The notes below the pieces were generated by a model. That model saw only the letters and a list, made by a program, of their open reading frames with translations, was not told where the DNA came from and did no database searches. This document shows, one piece after another, positions 1 to 7,395 of a stretch of 64,000 bases of DNA. The translations under genes and the position numbers were made by a program. The stretch covers positions 1 through 64,000 of the forward strand of contig CAMVAT010000006.1 in assembly GCA_947165505.1 (NCBI GenBank), in the 5' to 3' direction. This stretch comes from an uncultured Prevotellaceae bacterium (GTDB taxonomy: Bacteria; Bacteroidota; Bacteroidia; Bacteroidales; Bacteroidaceae). How positions within the stretch are numbered: position 1 is the first letter of the stretch; each line of letters starts with the position of its first letter.

Positions 1-1612
1 CGGTGCAGTCAGAGAACGCAGAATTGCCGATGCTCGTCACGCCCTCGGGTATGGTGACGCTTGTCAGGCTGGTGCACTCTTCGAACGCAGATATGCCGAT
101 GCTCACCACGCTCGAGGGGATGGTCACGCTCGTCAGGCCGGAGCAGTCACGGAACGCACACTTGCCGATGCTCGTCACTCCATCACAAATGATGACTTTT
201 TTTGCACCGATAAAAGATGAACGAGGTCTATGATAATCGTCATCATCATATTGTGTTAAAACATCACTACTGTTAATGGTTACCACCAAGTCACCCGCCC
301 CTCCAAAGACGGATTCTCCCATACTTTTCACGCTCGAAGGGATGTTCGCGCTTTTCAGACGGGGGCAGTAAGCGAACGCATCTCCGCCGATGCTCGTCAC
401 ACCCTCTGATATGGTCACGCTCGTCAGGCTTTCGCAATGATAGAACGCATAATAGAAAATGCTCGCCACGCTCGATGGGATGTTCACGCTCGTCAGGCCG
501 TCGCAGTTCCCGAATGCGTAACCGCCGATGCTCGTCACGCCCTCAGAGATGGTGACGTTCGTCAGGCCGGTGCAGCCATAGAACGCATAATCGCCGATGC
601 TCGTCACGCTCGAGGGGATGGTCACATTCGTAAGGCTCTTGCAGCCATCGAACGCCCGTTCGCCGATGCTCGTCACGCTCGAGGGGATGGTCACGTTCGT
701 CAGGCCGGTGCAGCCATAGAATGCATATTCGCCGATACCCGTCACTCCTTCGCCAATGATATAATTCTGAACTTGACTACCGAAAATGCCTATAATTGAT
801 CTTTTTTGTGTATAAGTTTTAGACACAATGGCATTGCTGTTGATGGTCACGCTCGTCAGGCCGTCGCAGCCCCCGAATGCACTTCCGCCTATGCTCGTCA
901 CGCTCGAGGGGATGGTCACGCTCGTCAGGCCGGAGCAGCCATAGAACGCATTTCCGCCGATGCTCGTCACGCCTTCGGGGATGGTGACGCTCGTCAGGCC
1001 AGAGCAGCCTTCGAAGGCATTACCACCGATGCTTGTCACGCTCGAGGGGATGGTCACGCTCGTCAGGCCGGAGCAACCTTGGAATAAGCCATCGCTGATG
1101 CTTGTCACGCCATTACCAATGATATAATTCCGAACTTGATTACCAAATATATTTTTTAAAAAAGTATTATTTGACATGATGGAATTACTGTAGATGGTCA
1201 CGCTTGTCAGACTGGAGCAGTAAGAGAACGCCCAATCGCCAATACTCGGCACGCTTGACGGGATGGTCACGCTCGTCAGGCCGGAGCATTCATAGAACGC
1301 ATACTCGCCGATGTAAGTCACTCCCTCAGAGATACTCATGCTCGTCAGACCGGAGCAGTGACTGAATGCATAGTCAGCGATACTCGTCACACTATATGTT
1401 ATACCTTCATAAACGACTGACGAAGGTATGACGATGCTCCCAATAGGATAATATTTTGTATACTGAGAATCTCTATTCGTCACAGACGCCTTACCCGTAT
1501 CCTCATTTAAATAGTAATAAATCCCATCAATCTCGGCATAATCCGCCATCACATTCACACTCACCGCGGAGAGGAGCAGGGCGAGCAGACAATAGAGTTT
1601 TAGTTGTTTCAT
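1..1612 (-). CDS. BspA-like leucine-rich-repeat surface protein (C-terminus off left edge)
   Basis: Translating leftward from the ATG at 1612 gives an uninterrupted frame to the window edge (537 codons, no stop), so the protein is longer than seen. It opens with a signal peptide (about residues 1-23, hydrophobic core LLALLLSAVSVNVM), a short cap containing DGIYYYL, then about 17 LRR_5/TpLRR units of 23 residues with the pattern SIGxxAFxxCxxLTSVTIP. Units 3, 7 and 14 carry longer inserts; in units 3 and 7 these end in a similar NYIIGxGVT segment. BspA-family proteins are secreted adhesins that bind host matrix or other bacteria; whether this one has a sorting domain cannot be seen because the 3' end is missing. 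The start is supported by the signal peptide. Family assignment is firm, ligand unknown. Confidence 0.9.
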   Translation of the reverse strand, partial: MKQLKLYCLLALLLSAVSVNVMADYAEIDGIYYYLNEDTGKASVTNRDSQYTKYYPIGSIVIPSSVVYEGITYSVTSIADYAFSHCSGLTSMSISEGVTYIGEYAFYECSGLTSVTIPSSVPSIGDWAFSYCSSLTSVTIYSNSIMSNNTFLKNIFGNQVRNYIIGNGVTSISDGLFQGCSGLTSVTIPSSVTSIGGNAFEGCSGLTSVTIPEGVTSIGGNAFYGCSGLTSVTIPSSVTSIGGSAFGGCDGLTSVTINSNAIVSKTYTQKRSIIGIFGSQVQNYIIGEGVTGIGEYAFYGCTGLTNVTIPSSVTSIGERAFDGCKSLTNVTIPSSVTSIGDYAFYGCTGLTNVTISEGVTSIGGYAFGNCDGLTSVNIPSSVASIFYYAFYHCESLTSVTISEGVTSIGGDAFAYCPRLKSANIPSSVKSMGESVFGGAGDLVVTINSSDVLTQYDDDDYHRPRSSFIGAKKVIICDGVTSIGKCAFRDCSGLTSVTIPSSVVSIGISAFEECTSLTSVTIPEGVTSIGNSAFSDCT

Positions 1613-2026
1613 GTTGTTTTGTGTTTTTACCTGTCGCTCTCCCTGCCTCGGTGGTGAATAATATGGGGTTGATTGCGGAAGCCGAAAAAAAAGACGTGGG
1701 AGTAAACTTTCTGTCGCTTATCCCGCTGATTAGGCCTTCGCATTGCCCCTTTATCAAGATAAGCAACGCAAGCCAGCCCACGCCATTGGGTATTATACGG
1801 ATATACGCAACAGCCCCCAAGGGGTTGCTGATATGAGGATATAATACACCCTGCGCGGACGCTCTACGTTGCGAAATCTCCCGATAAAGTTTCAAGTTGC
1901 GAAGTTGAATCAGCAGAAGATTGCGTTCGTGAAAACGTCCTTTTGAGACTGGTGCCCTACAAACGACACGGTAGCCTCTGGTTCCATAAGTGATATGACC
2001 CGCCCGGCCCCGCGGGGCTGGCTTAG
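1613..2026 (-). promoter_or_regulatory. ~410-nt untranslated leader of the LRR gene
   Basis: A consensus promoter at 2033-2063 predicts transcription starting near 2026, about 414 nt before the ATG at 1612. The leader has a GC-rich potential hairpin at its 5' end (about 2001-2022) and a strong stem at 1807-1828 (GCAAC and CCC pairing with GGG and GTTGC). An open frame of about 168 codons crosses the leader but runs past the LRR start in another frame and has no recognisable domain, so I read the segment as an untranslated regulatory leader. Leader function is inferred. Confidence 0.5.
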
Positions 2027-2032
2027 TCGGCA

Positions 2033-2063
2033 CAAAGATAAGTAATATTTTGATAACGGCAAA
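2033..2063 (-). promoter_or_regulatory. Bacteroidota-type promoter of the LRR gene
   Basis: On the minus strand TTTG (2060-2063) is separated by 19 nt from TATCTTTG (2033-2040), an exact fit to the Bacteroidota primary-sigma consensus TTTG-N19-21-TAnnTTTG. Confidence 0.7.
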
Positions 2064-2305
2064 ATATTTTTGTCGGAATTGAATGTATTTTCGTCTTTTA
2101 TTTATTATTTTTGCACCGACAAATAAAACATCAGGTTAATGTGTCAGATGATTACATCAAGTGGCTCGTAAGCACAGCCACGAAGTAGTATCTGACGGAT
2201 TTCAAATGGCTTCCCTATCGTCCGCCAACCGTCGGTTCCACCCGAACGAGGTGAGAGGTAAGAGGTAAGAGGTGAGAGATATGCCACGAGGTTAGTTCTA
2301 AACAA

Positions 2306-2332
2306 GTAGGGACAGGGCGTGCCCTGTCCGCA
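2306..2332 (+). repeat. Dispersed palindromic repeat, copy A
   Basis: A perfect 9-bp inverted repeat GGACAGGGC / GCCCTGTCC around GT, flanked by GTAG on the left and GCA on the right. The flanks give it an orientation. Three further copies lie at 3499-3525, 52190-52216 and 52241-52265. Confidence 0.85.
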
Positions 2333-2366
2333 GGCTGGGTACAAGTGGCGTGAGATATGCCACGCG

Positions 2367-2623
2367 GTAGGGGCGGGTCACTGTGCCCGCCCGCACGGCC
2401 CATGGGGCCGTTCTTTTGTAAAATTTGAAACCAATTTGTGATATTTCCCGCCGCAGGCGGCGACACCAGCACGCTTCGCGTGGAGGCTTTTAGCACGCTT
2501 CGCGTGGAAATTCTTCAAATTTTATTCAAATTATTCAAATTCGATATAGATTCTTCATAACGCTTCGCGTAATGGTTTAACTCGCTGCCGCTCGTGCGGG
2601 CGGGCACGGTGACCCGCCCCTAC
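2367..2623. repeat. Inverted pair of 30-bp GC-rich repeats
   Basis: The 30 bases at 2367-2396 are the reverse complement of 2594-2623 with a single mismatch. Each begins with GTAG like the 20-bp palindrome family but has GGGCGGG / CCCGCCC arms. They enclose about 197 bp containing the small TTC-loop hairpins. The arrangement could be a miniature element or two independent insertions. Confidence 0.6.
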
Positions 2624-2888
2624 AGCGTGGCAAGGCTTTCGTCTCACTTTTCGTCTTTTTACTTCTTTACTTCTTTGCTTCTCGTTTTTTTACTTTTTTA
2701 CTTCTTTACTTTTCAATTTACTTTTTTTCTTATAAATGCCGTTTTGTCAGTCTTGTCTGACATTCTGGCATGCTCTTCTTGTTGGTACGTGAATTGCATT
2801 TTATCTGGTGAGCGGCTGACTGAATGTTCGGACGCGAGAGAGAAAAAACAATATAAAACCAACTAATAAAAGTAAAGGAGACAAAACG

Positions 2889-3305
2889 ATGATGTACAGA
2901 AATTCATGGTTACCGGAAGTGTTCAACGATTTGTTCAATGCAGTGAATATGCCGAAGGCCAATGCCACGGCACCAGCCATCAACGTGCTGGAATCGGAAA
3001 CAGGTTATAAGGTGGAAGTGGCCGCACCGGGCATGACGAAAGACGACTTCGATGTCAATATCAATGCGGATGGCGACCTGACCATCAAGATGGAGAACCG
3101 CCACGAGGCTAATGAGGAGGACAAGAAAGCCCACTACCTGCGCCGTGAGTTCAGCTATACGAAGTTTGAGCAGACTCTGGCGTTGCCCGACGATGTTGAC
3201 AAAGAGAAGATCGGTGCCAAGGTGGCCGAGGGCGTGTTGACCATCACACTGCCCAAGATTGCCAAGGAAGAGGTGAAAGTGGCTCGCCAAATCAATATCG
3301 GGTAA
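2889..3305 (+). CDS. Small heat-shock protein, Hsp20/alpha-crystallin family
   Basis: ATP-independent holdase chaperone that binds unfolding proteins in the cytoplasm. The 138-residue protein is normal family length. The alpha-crystallin domain covers about residues 28-130, including the conserved end motif GVLTITLPK (115-123), and the C-terminus carries an I-x-I anchor (INI in the last four residues), which links dimers into large oligomers in this family. AGGAG lies eight bases before the ATG; a second ATG directly follows and could serve equally. The gene stands alone and is followed by a strong terminator. No heat-shock-specific operator was recognised. Confidence 0.93.
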   Translation: MMYRNSWLPEVFNDLFNAVNMPKANATAPAINVLESETGYKVEVAAPGMTKDDFDVNINADGDLTIKMENRHEANEEDKKAHYLRREFSYTKFEQTLALPDDVDKEKIGAKVAEGVLTITLPKIAKEEVKVARQINIG

Positions 3306-3408
3306 GATTTGAGATTTGAGGTTTGAGATTTGAGATTTAAAGTTGAGGGTTTAGGGTTTAGGGTTTAGGGTTCTGACATGGTATTCTATCATAAAGGGTT
3401 ATGTTTAA
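3306..3408. repeat. Simple repeats GATTTGAG and TTTAGGG
   Basis: The spacer after hsp20 consists of degenerate GATTTGAG units followed by four near-perfect GGGTTTA units. Related GTTTAG-rich tracts occur at 35455-35500, 52145-52175 and 60405-60435, so this is a recurring low-complexity spacer type in this genome. Confidence 0.6.
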
Positions 3409-3438
3409 GGTTCCTGCTTATGCAGGAGCCTTTTTTTT
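3409..3438 (+). terminator. Rho-independent terminator after hsp20
   Basis: Nine-base-pair stem GGTTCCTGC / GCAGGAGCC (one G-U pair) with a TTAT loop, immediately followed by eight T residues. Confidence 0.9.
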
Positions 3439-3498
3439 GTGAGAGGCCTCCCGTGGAGGGGGAAAGCTGCATGAGAAACTGTATGCGGAAATACTACT

Positions 3499-3525
3499 TG
3501 CGGACAGGGCACGCCCTGTCCCTAC
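3499..3525 (-). repeat. Dispersed palindromic repeat, copy B
   Basis: GGACAGGGC-AC-GCCCTGTCC with flanks TGC and CTAC: the same element as 2306-2332 in the opposite orientation. Confidence 0.85.
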
Positions 3526-3529
3526 GTTT

Positions 3530-3642
3530 TTATGTCCTTCTGTTCTTCTGTCAAAAAACATTTCCCTCTCTGTCTTTTCTGTTTTTCTGTTCTTCTGTCA
3601 AAAAAAACAAGCGCTTTCTGTTCTTCTGTCTGAAAAAATATG
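3530..3642. repeat. Pyrimidine-rich CTGTTCTTCTGTC repeats
   Basis: Three imperfect copies of CTTCTGTTCTTCTGTC, each followed by an A-run, fill the space before yraN. No gene is seen. Confidence 0.6.
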
Positions 3643-3650
3643 TAACTTTG
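3643..3650 (+). promoter_or_regulatory. -7 box of the yraN-birA unit
   Basis: TAACTTTG matches TAnnTTTG exactly and ends eight bases before the ATG at 3659. Transcription would then start about two to four bases before the start codon, giving an almost leaderless mRNA. No exact TTTG lies at -33. Confidence 0.6.
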
Positions 3651-3658
3651 TGGCAAAA

Positions 3659-4039
3659 ATGGCAGCACACAACGAACTGGGCCGGTGGGGCGAGCAGAAA
3701 GCGGCTGAGTATCTGGCCGCAAAAGGCTATAGCATCCTGCATCAAGACTGGAGGATAGGGCACCGCGACCTCGACATCGTGGCGGTGACGCCCGACGGGC
3801 GCACCCTGGCTGTGGTGGAGGTGAAGACACGGCGTGGCGCCGACATGGCCGAGCCCGAGCAGTCGGTGGATTGGCGGAAGATACGCTCGCTGACCATGGC
3901 TGCCGGGGCCTATGTGAAACGATATGCCATCGACCTCGATATCCGCTTCGACATCATCAGCGTGGTGGGCATGTCCGACGGCTCCATGCGCATCAACCAC
4001 ATCGAGAGTGCTTTCCTGCCGCCCGTCATCACCAGATAA
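3659..4039 (+). CDS. yraN: YraN/UPF0102 family nuclease-fold protein
   Basis: A 126-residue protein of the UPF0102 family, small cytoplasmic proteins with a restriction-endonuclease-like fold and uncertain biochemical role. It opens with the family signature NELGRWGEQKAAEYL, followed by the PD-(D/E)xK-like core DLDIVAV ... VVEVKTR. A longer frame could begin at GTG 3650, but that base is the last of the -7 promoter box, so ATG 3659 is preferred. birA follows after 18 nt and is probably co-transcribed. Confidence 0.88.
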   Translation: MAAHNELGRWGEQKAAEYLAAKGYSILHQDWRIGHRDLDIVAVTPDGRTLAVVEVKTRRGADMAEPEQSVDWRKIRSLTMAAGAYVKRYAIDLDIRFDIISVVGMSDGSMRINHIESAFLPPVITR

Positions 4040-4057
4040 CCCGTAACCATCCGGCTC

Positions 4058-4783
4058 ATGAAAATCATATACCTCGACCAGACCGACTCCACCAACCGCT
4101 ATCTGCACGACCGTCACGACGACGACACGGCCGGGATGGTGGCGGCTGTGGCCGACTACCAGACAGCAGGCCGCGGACAGGGAACACATACGTGGGAGAG
4201 CGCACCGGGACAGAACCTGCTCTTCAGCGTGCTCATCCATCCGCAGGGTGTGAAGGCCGCCGAGCAGTTCATCCTCTCCGAGGTGTGCGCCCTGGCCCTG
4301 AAACGGGTGCTCGACCGCTATGCCGACGGCATCACGCTGAAGTGGCCCAACGACATCTACTGGCGCAACCGAAAACTCAGCGGCACGCTGATAGAAACGG
4401 CAGTGTCGGCTTCAGGACTCAAACGGTGCATCTTCGGCGTGGGACTGAATGTCAACCAGCGTGTCTTCCGAAGCGATGCGCCCAACCCCGTGTCGCTGTG
4501 GCAGATACTCGGTCGTGAGGTGGACCGCCAGCGGCTCTTGCATGAGTTGCTCGACTCGCTGCAGCAGCATCTCTCACGTCTGTATGAGGGCGAGCGCACT
4601 GCTTTCCGCGAGGCTTACCATCAGGCACTCTATCGCCGCGAGGGGGAGCATCCCTATAGCGACGCCGCGGGCATGTTCACGGCACGTATCGACCACGTAG
4701 CCGACGATGGGCACCTCATCCTCATCGACACTCAAGGTCGCGAGCGCACCTATGCGTTCGGTGAAGTGAAAATGATTATCTAA
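4058..4783 (+). CDS. birA: Biotin--[acetyl-CoA-carboxylase] ligase (monofunctional)
   Basis: Activates biotin with ATP to biotinyl-AMP and attaches it to the lysine of biotin carrier protein. The 241-residue catalytic and C-terminal domains are complete: DSTN at 10-13, the biotinyl-AMP loop TAGRGQG at 36-42, KWPND at 95-99, KLSGTLIE and GVGLNVN further on. The N-terminal DNA-binding domain of the E. coli repressor form is absent, so it should be an enzyme only. It begins 18 nt after yraN. Confidence 0.93.
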   Translation: MKIIYLDQTDSTNRYLHDRHDDDTAGMVAAVADYQTAGRGQGTHTWESAPGQNLLFSVLIHPQGVKAAEQFILSEVCALALKRVLDRYADGITLKWPNDIYWRNRKLSGTLIETAVSASGLKRCIFGVGLNVNQRVFRSDAPNPVSLWQILGREVDRQRLLHELLDSLQQHLSRLYEGERTAFREAYHQALYRREGEHPYSDAAGMFTARIDHVADDGHLILIDTQGRERTYAFGEVKMII

Positions 4784-4818
4784 CATAATAACAATACTCC
4801 ATCCTCCTCATGTGGAGT

Positions 4819-4849
4819 CCCCCTCTTTGGGAGGGGGTACGGGGGAGGC
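4819..4849 (+). repeat. G/C-rich hairpin repeat before pyrH
   Basis: CCCCCTC, a short TTTGG loop, then GAGGGGG followed by a G-rich tail. It belongs to a loose family of CCCTCCCC/GGGGAGGG hairpins in this window (7644, 10858, 16105, 55460, 60462). An in-frame ATG at 4812 would run through it into pyrH, but that start is unlikely. Confidence 0.6.
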
Positions 4850-4856
4850 TTTTAAC

Positions 4857-5567
4857 ATGGCACGATTTAAAAGAATCTTATTGAAACTCAGTGGCGAGAG
4901 CCTCATGGGTAAGAAAGGCTACGGCATCGACCCGGAGCATCTGGCTGAGTATGCTCAGCAAGTGAAGGAAGTGCACGACATGGGCGTGCAGATAGGCATC
5001 GTCATCGGCGGCGGTAATATCTTCCGCGGACTGAGCGGCGCCACACAGGGCTTCGACCGCGTGAAGGGCGACCAGATGGGCATGCTCGCCACCGTGATCA
5101 ACTCGCTGGCGCTGTCGTCGGCACTCACCGCAGCTGGTGTGCCCAACCAGGTGCTCACCGCCATCCGCATGGAGCCCATCGGCGAGTTCTACACCAAGTG
5201 GAGGGCCATCGAGGCCATGGAGCAGGGCAAGGTGTGCATCTTCTCTGCCGGCACCGGCTCACCTTATTTCACCACCGACACAGGCTCGTCGCTGCGCGGC
5301 GTGGAGATAGAGGCCGACGTGATGCTCAAGGGCACGCGTGTGGATGGCATCTACACCGCCGACCCCGAGAAAGACCCCACCGCCACGAAGTTCACCGATA
5401 TCACCTACGACGAGGTGCTGGCTCGCGGACTGAAGGTGATGGACCTCTCGGCCGTGGTGATGTGCAACGACAACAACCTGCCCATCTACGTGTTCAACAT
5501 GGATGTGTATGGCAACCTGAAGAAGGTGATGGAGGGCGAGGAGATAGGCACGCTCGTACACCATTGA
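4857..5567 (+). CDS. pyrH: UMP kinase (uridylate kinase)
   Basis: Phosphorylates UMP to UDP with ATP; essential for pyrimidine nucleotides. The 236-residue amino-acid-kinase-fold protein has LLKLSGESLMG near the N-terminus, GGGNIFRG, the UMP-binding segment GTGSPYFTTDT and DGIYTADPEKDP, and is of normal length. ATG 4857 (MARFKRILLKLSGE) is chosen over ATG 4812, because the extra 15 residues are encoded by a dispersed hairpin repeat. Probably its own unit or the tail of yraN-birA (73-nt gap). Confidence 0.95.
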   Translation: MARFKRILLKLSGESLMGKKGYGIDPEHLAEYAQQVKEVHDMGVQIGIVIGGGNIFRGLSGATQGFDRVKGDQMGMLATVINSLALSSALTAAGVPNQVLTAIRMEPIGEFYTKWRAIEAMEQGKVCIFSAGTGSPYFTTDTGSSLRGVEIEADVMLKGTRVDGIYTADPEKDPTATKFTDITYDEVLARGLKVMDLSAVVMCNDNNLPIYVFNMDVYGNLKKVMEGEEIGTLVHH

Positions 5568-5593
5568 GAATTAAAAAATGATAGAATTAAAAA

Positions 5594-5620
5594 GGGGCAT
5601 GGCGGATCTCGCTATGCCCC
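5594..5620 (+). terminator. Hairpin after pyrH
   Basis: GGGGCATGGCG pairs with CGCTATGCCCC around GATCT (one G-U pair). The following T-content is modest and an A-run precedes it, so it may act in either direction. Confidence 0.6.
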
Positions 5621-5688
5621 TTGCTATATGTGTTACATTCTGCCACCTTTCTGTAACATTTATGCCCTTGACTTCCATCTTTTATCCA

Positions 5689-5696
5689 TAATTTTG
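5689..5696 (+). promoter_or_regulatory. -7 box of the hydrolase gene
   Basis: TAATTTTG fits TAnnTTTG and lies 20 nt before the ATG at 5717. A weak CTTGAC is present upstream instead of an exact TTTG. Confidence 0.55.
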
Positions 5697-5716
5697 CAGG
5701 ACATAACTGAATACAC

Positions 5717-6646
5717 ATGAAAAGAAACTTATTATCACTATTGATGCTGGCCTGGACGGTCATGGCGTCAGCGCAAATGCCGGGCTGGGGACAGCCCGCT
5801 GTGGAACCCGATTGGAAGGACATCAACTATGCCGGCGACGACCTTGAGGCGCACCGCCTTGACATCTACCTGCCTAAGACGGGGCAGAAAAAGTATAAGG
5901 TCATCATCGCCATCTATGGCAGCGCCTGGTTTGCCAACAATATGAAGGGCATGACCTATATGTCTATCGGAAAACCGCTCACCGAGGCGGGCTTCGCTGT
6001 GGTCTGCATCAACCACCGTTCCAGTGCCGACGCCAAATATCCGGCACAGATACAGGATGTGAAGGCCGCCATCCGCTATGTGCGCGCCCATGCCAGCGAC
6101 TACCGTCTCGACACCTCGTTTGTCGGCATCACCGGTTTCTCGTCGGGCGGACACCTCGCCTCGATGGCGGGCGTGACCAACGGCATGACCACACGCACCT
6201 CGGGCCATGTCACTATCGACCTGATTGGCGGCGTGGGTGGCGATTTCGACCAGAGCAGCGACGTGGATGCCGTGGTCGATTGGTTCGGACCGGTGGATAT
6301 GGCACACATGTCGCCCGACTGCTCTACGGTCAACGACGGGAAGTCGCCCGAGGCGGCTCTCATCGGCGGCGCACCTGCCGACAACCCCGACATGGTGGCG
6401 CTCATCAGTCCGATTACCTATCTCGACTCGCCCCATGTGCCCCATTTCCTCGTGTTGCATGGCGAGGCCGACACGGTGGTGCCCCACTGCCAGGGTGTCC
6501 TCTTCTCCGAGGCGCTGAAGAAAGCCGGCTACTTGACCGACTTCATCAGTGTGCCCGGCGGTCAGCACGGTCCTGTCACATTCAACGACAACACCTTCCG
6601 CTTGATGGTCGATTTCTTCAAGCATGAGATGAGAATAACGAAATGA
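5717..6646 (+). CDS. Secreted alpha/beta hydrolase (acetyl/feruloyl esterase-like)
   Basis: Signal peptide of about 20 residues ending ASAQ, then a BD-FAE/esterase-lipase alpha/beta-hydrolase domain. Visible active-site parts are the oxyanion segment YGSAWFAN (67-74), the nucleophile elbow GFSSG with Ser142, Asp252 in HGEADTVVP, and His284 in PGGQHG. Relatives act as periplasmic or surface esterases removing acetyl or feruloyl groups from plant polysaccharides, but substrate cannot be read from sequence. The gene is flanked by its own promoter and is not in a sugar-utilisation operon. Confidence 0.85.
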   Translation: MKRNLLSLLMLAWTVMASAQMPGWGQPAVEPDWKDINYAGDDLEAHRLDIYLPKTGQKKYKVIIAIYGSAWFANNMKGMTYMSIGKPLTEAGFAVVCINHRSSADAKYPAQIQDVKAAIRYVRAHASDYRLDTSFVGITGFSSGGHLASMAGVTNGMTTRTSGHVTIDLIGGVGGDFDQSSDVDAVVDWFGPVDMAHMSPDCSTVNDGKSPEAALIGGAPADNPDMVALISPITYLDSPHVPHFLVLHGEADTVVPHCQGVLFSEALKKAGYLTDFISVPGGQHGPVTFNDNTFRLMVDFFKHEMRITK

Positions 6647-6711
6647 CAGCCACTTATGGCTTTTCTTGACAAAAAGTCGCTCATTCTCTTGGAGATTTCA
6701 CGGAAATGCTT

Positions 6712-6719
6712 TATATTTG
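6712..6719 (+). promoter_or_regulatory. -7 box of the 6742 gene
   Basis: TATATTTG fits TAnnTTTG and lies 22 nt before ATG 6742. It falls inside the longer open frame that begins at 6706, which rules out that start. Confidence 0.6.
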
Positions 6720-6741
6720 CCGAAACACAATCTTATCGCTT

Positions 6742-7170
6742 ATGAAAAGGATACTTATTTCCCTGTTATGGATGCTGTGCCTCTGCGCTACGGCTTCCGC
6801 CCAAGTGAAGACCTTCAAGACGGTCGATGACAATGCCACGATGGTGGTCAACGCCAGCGACTGCATCGACCGCCGGGGCAGCAACTACCTGCTATGGGTG
6901 CGCTATGACTACAAAGGCATGAAAGCCTGCAAGAAAGACGCGCGCCTCGACGGCGTCACTGGCAAGGCAGTCAGGGCCGAGGTGCTCTATGAGTTCGACG
7001 AACCTGTGCTTACCTACCGCATCATCTCAAAGAAGTATTACGACAAAAACGGCGCAGTGCTCAAAGAGATCATCTACTACCAGGCTCCGTGGAATCAGGT
7101 GGGCGAGTTCGACTATTCGCTCAAACTGGGCATCTACATGTCTGGCGCTTTCAATATCACGGTGGGGTAG
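6742..7170 (+). CDS. Small secreted protein, surface-adhesin-E-like
   Basis: A 142-residue protein with a signal peptide (MKRILISLLWMLCLCATASAQ). The mature part has the order seen in surface-adhesin protein E-like domains: a WVRYDYKG strand, a strand with conserved YRI, YYDKNGAVL, and a C-terminal PWNQV segment. Role unknown; the family assignment is by pattern only and could be wrong. The start follows the promoter box at 6712. A strong terminator separates it from the sigma-factor remnant downstream. Confidence 0.6.
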   Translation: MKRILISLLWMLCLCATASAQVKTFKTVDDNATMVVNASDCIDRRGSNYLLWVRYDYKGMKACKKDARLDGVTGKAVRAEVLYEFDEPVLTYRIISKKYYDKNGAVLKEIIYYQAPWNQVGEFDYSLKLGIYMSGAFNITVG

Positions 7171-7191
7171 TACTCCGCTGAAAAATCTCCG

Positions 7192-7228
7192 TTGCGGGTG
7201 CGGCATGCCGCACCCGCAAACTTTTTTT
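7192..7228 (+). terminator. Strong rho-independent terminator
   Basis: A perfect 28-bp palindrome (14-bp arms TTGCGGGTGCGGCA and its complement) followed by AC and seven T residues. Confidence 0.92.
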
Positions 7229-7255
7229 CGGCTTTTCCCCTCCATCATCGTATCA
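7229..7255 (+). promoter_or_regulatory. Predicted ECF-sigma promoter, site 1
   Basis: CGGCTTTT (7229-7236), 12 nt, CGTATCA (7249-7255). The same two boxes with exactly the same spacing occur at 13212-13238 and 17569-17595. This copy lies 17 nt before the ATG of the broken sigma gene and probably drives the TlpA trio. The -35/-10 reading is inferred from three-way conservation and context. Confidence 0.65.
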
Positions 7256-7272
7256 TTATCAGAGCCGAAAGA

Positions 7273-7395
7273 ATGGACGAGACAGTACAACACATCATCG
7301 CCCGCTGCCAACAAGGAGACAAAGAGGCCTTTAGGTGGGTGGTGCAGAAGCATCAGCGGATGGTCTTTTCGCTGGCGCTGAAAATGTTGTGCGAA
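7273..7395 (+). pseudogene. 5' fragment of an ECF sigma factor gene
   Basis: The first 40-41 codons (MDETVQHIIARCQQGDKEAF and on to LALKMLC) are nearly identical to the intact sigma gene at 13256, and similarity extends into the upstream 27-bp promoter motif. Identity stops abruptly at about 7392-7396, where the sequence becomes the tail of a thioredoxin-like gene in another frame. It is a remnant left by a duplication followed by a deletion. Confidence 0.85.

Larger units (their letters stand above)
2064..2888. other. Repeat-rich intergenic region
   Basis: I find no convincing gene here. A possible rightward -7 box TATTTTTG at 2106-2113 leads only to a 10-codon frame. The region holds a (GAGGTRAGAG)n run at 2249-2282, a palindromic repeat at 2306-2332, an inverted pair of 30-bp GC-rich repeats at 2367-2396 and 2594-2623, three copies of a small ACGC-TTC-GCGT hairpin (2471-2481, 2495-2505, 2560-2570), and a pyrimidine-rich stretch with repeated TTACTTCTT at about 2640-2725. 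Confidence 0.7.

Noticed and set aside
437..1087. Rightward open frames reading VRQAG/ERISADARHA repeats
   Set aside because: Antisense shadows of the repetitive LRR gene.
1..1400. Regular ~69-bp direct repeats that could suggest a CRISPR array
   Set aside because: The units are contiguous and in frame with a leucine-rich-repeat protein; there are no unique spacers and no cas genes.
1527..2033. Leftward 168-codon open frame over the LRR leader
   Set aside because: It begins at the promoter box, ends inside the LRR gene in another frame and shows no domain or signal peptide; read as a leader artefact.
5768..6625. Long leftward open frame opposite the alpha/beta hydrolase
   Set aside because: The hydrolase on the other strand has a signal peptide and complete active site; the antisense frame is His/Val-rich shadow sequence.
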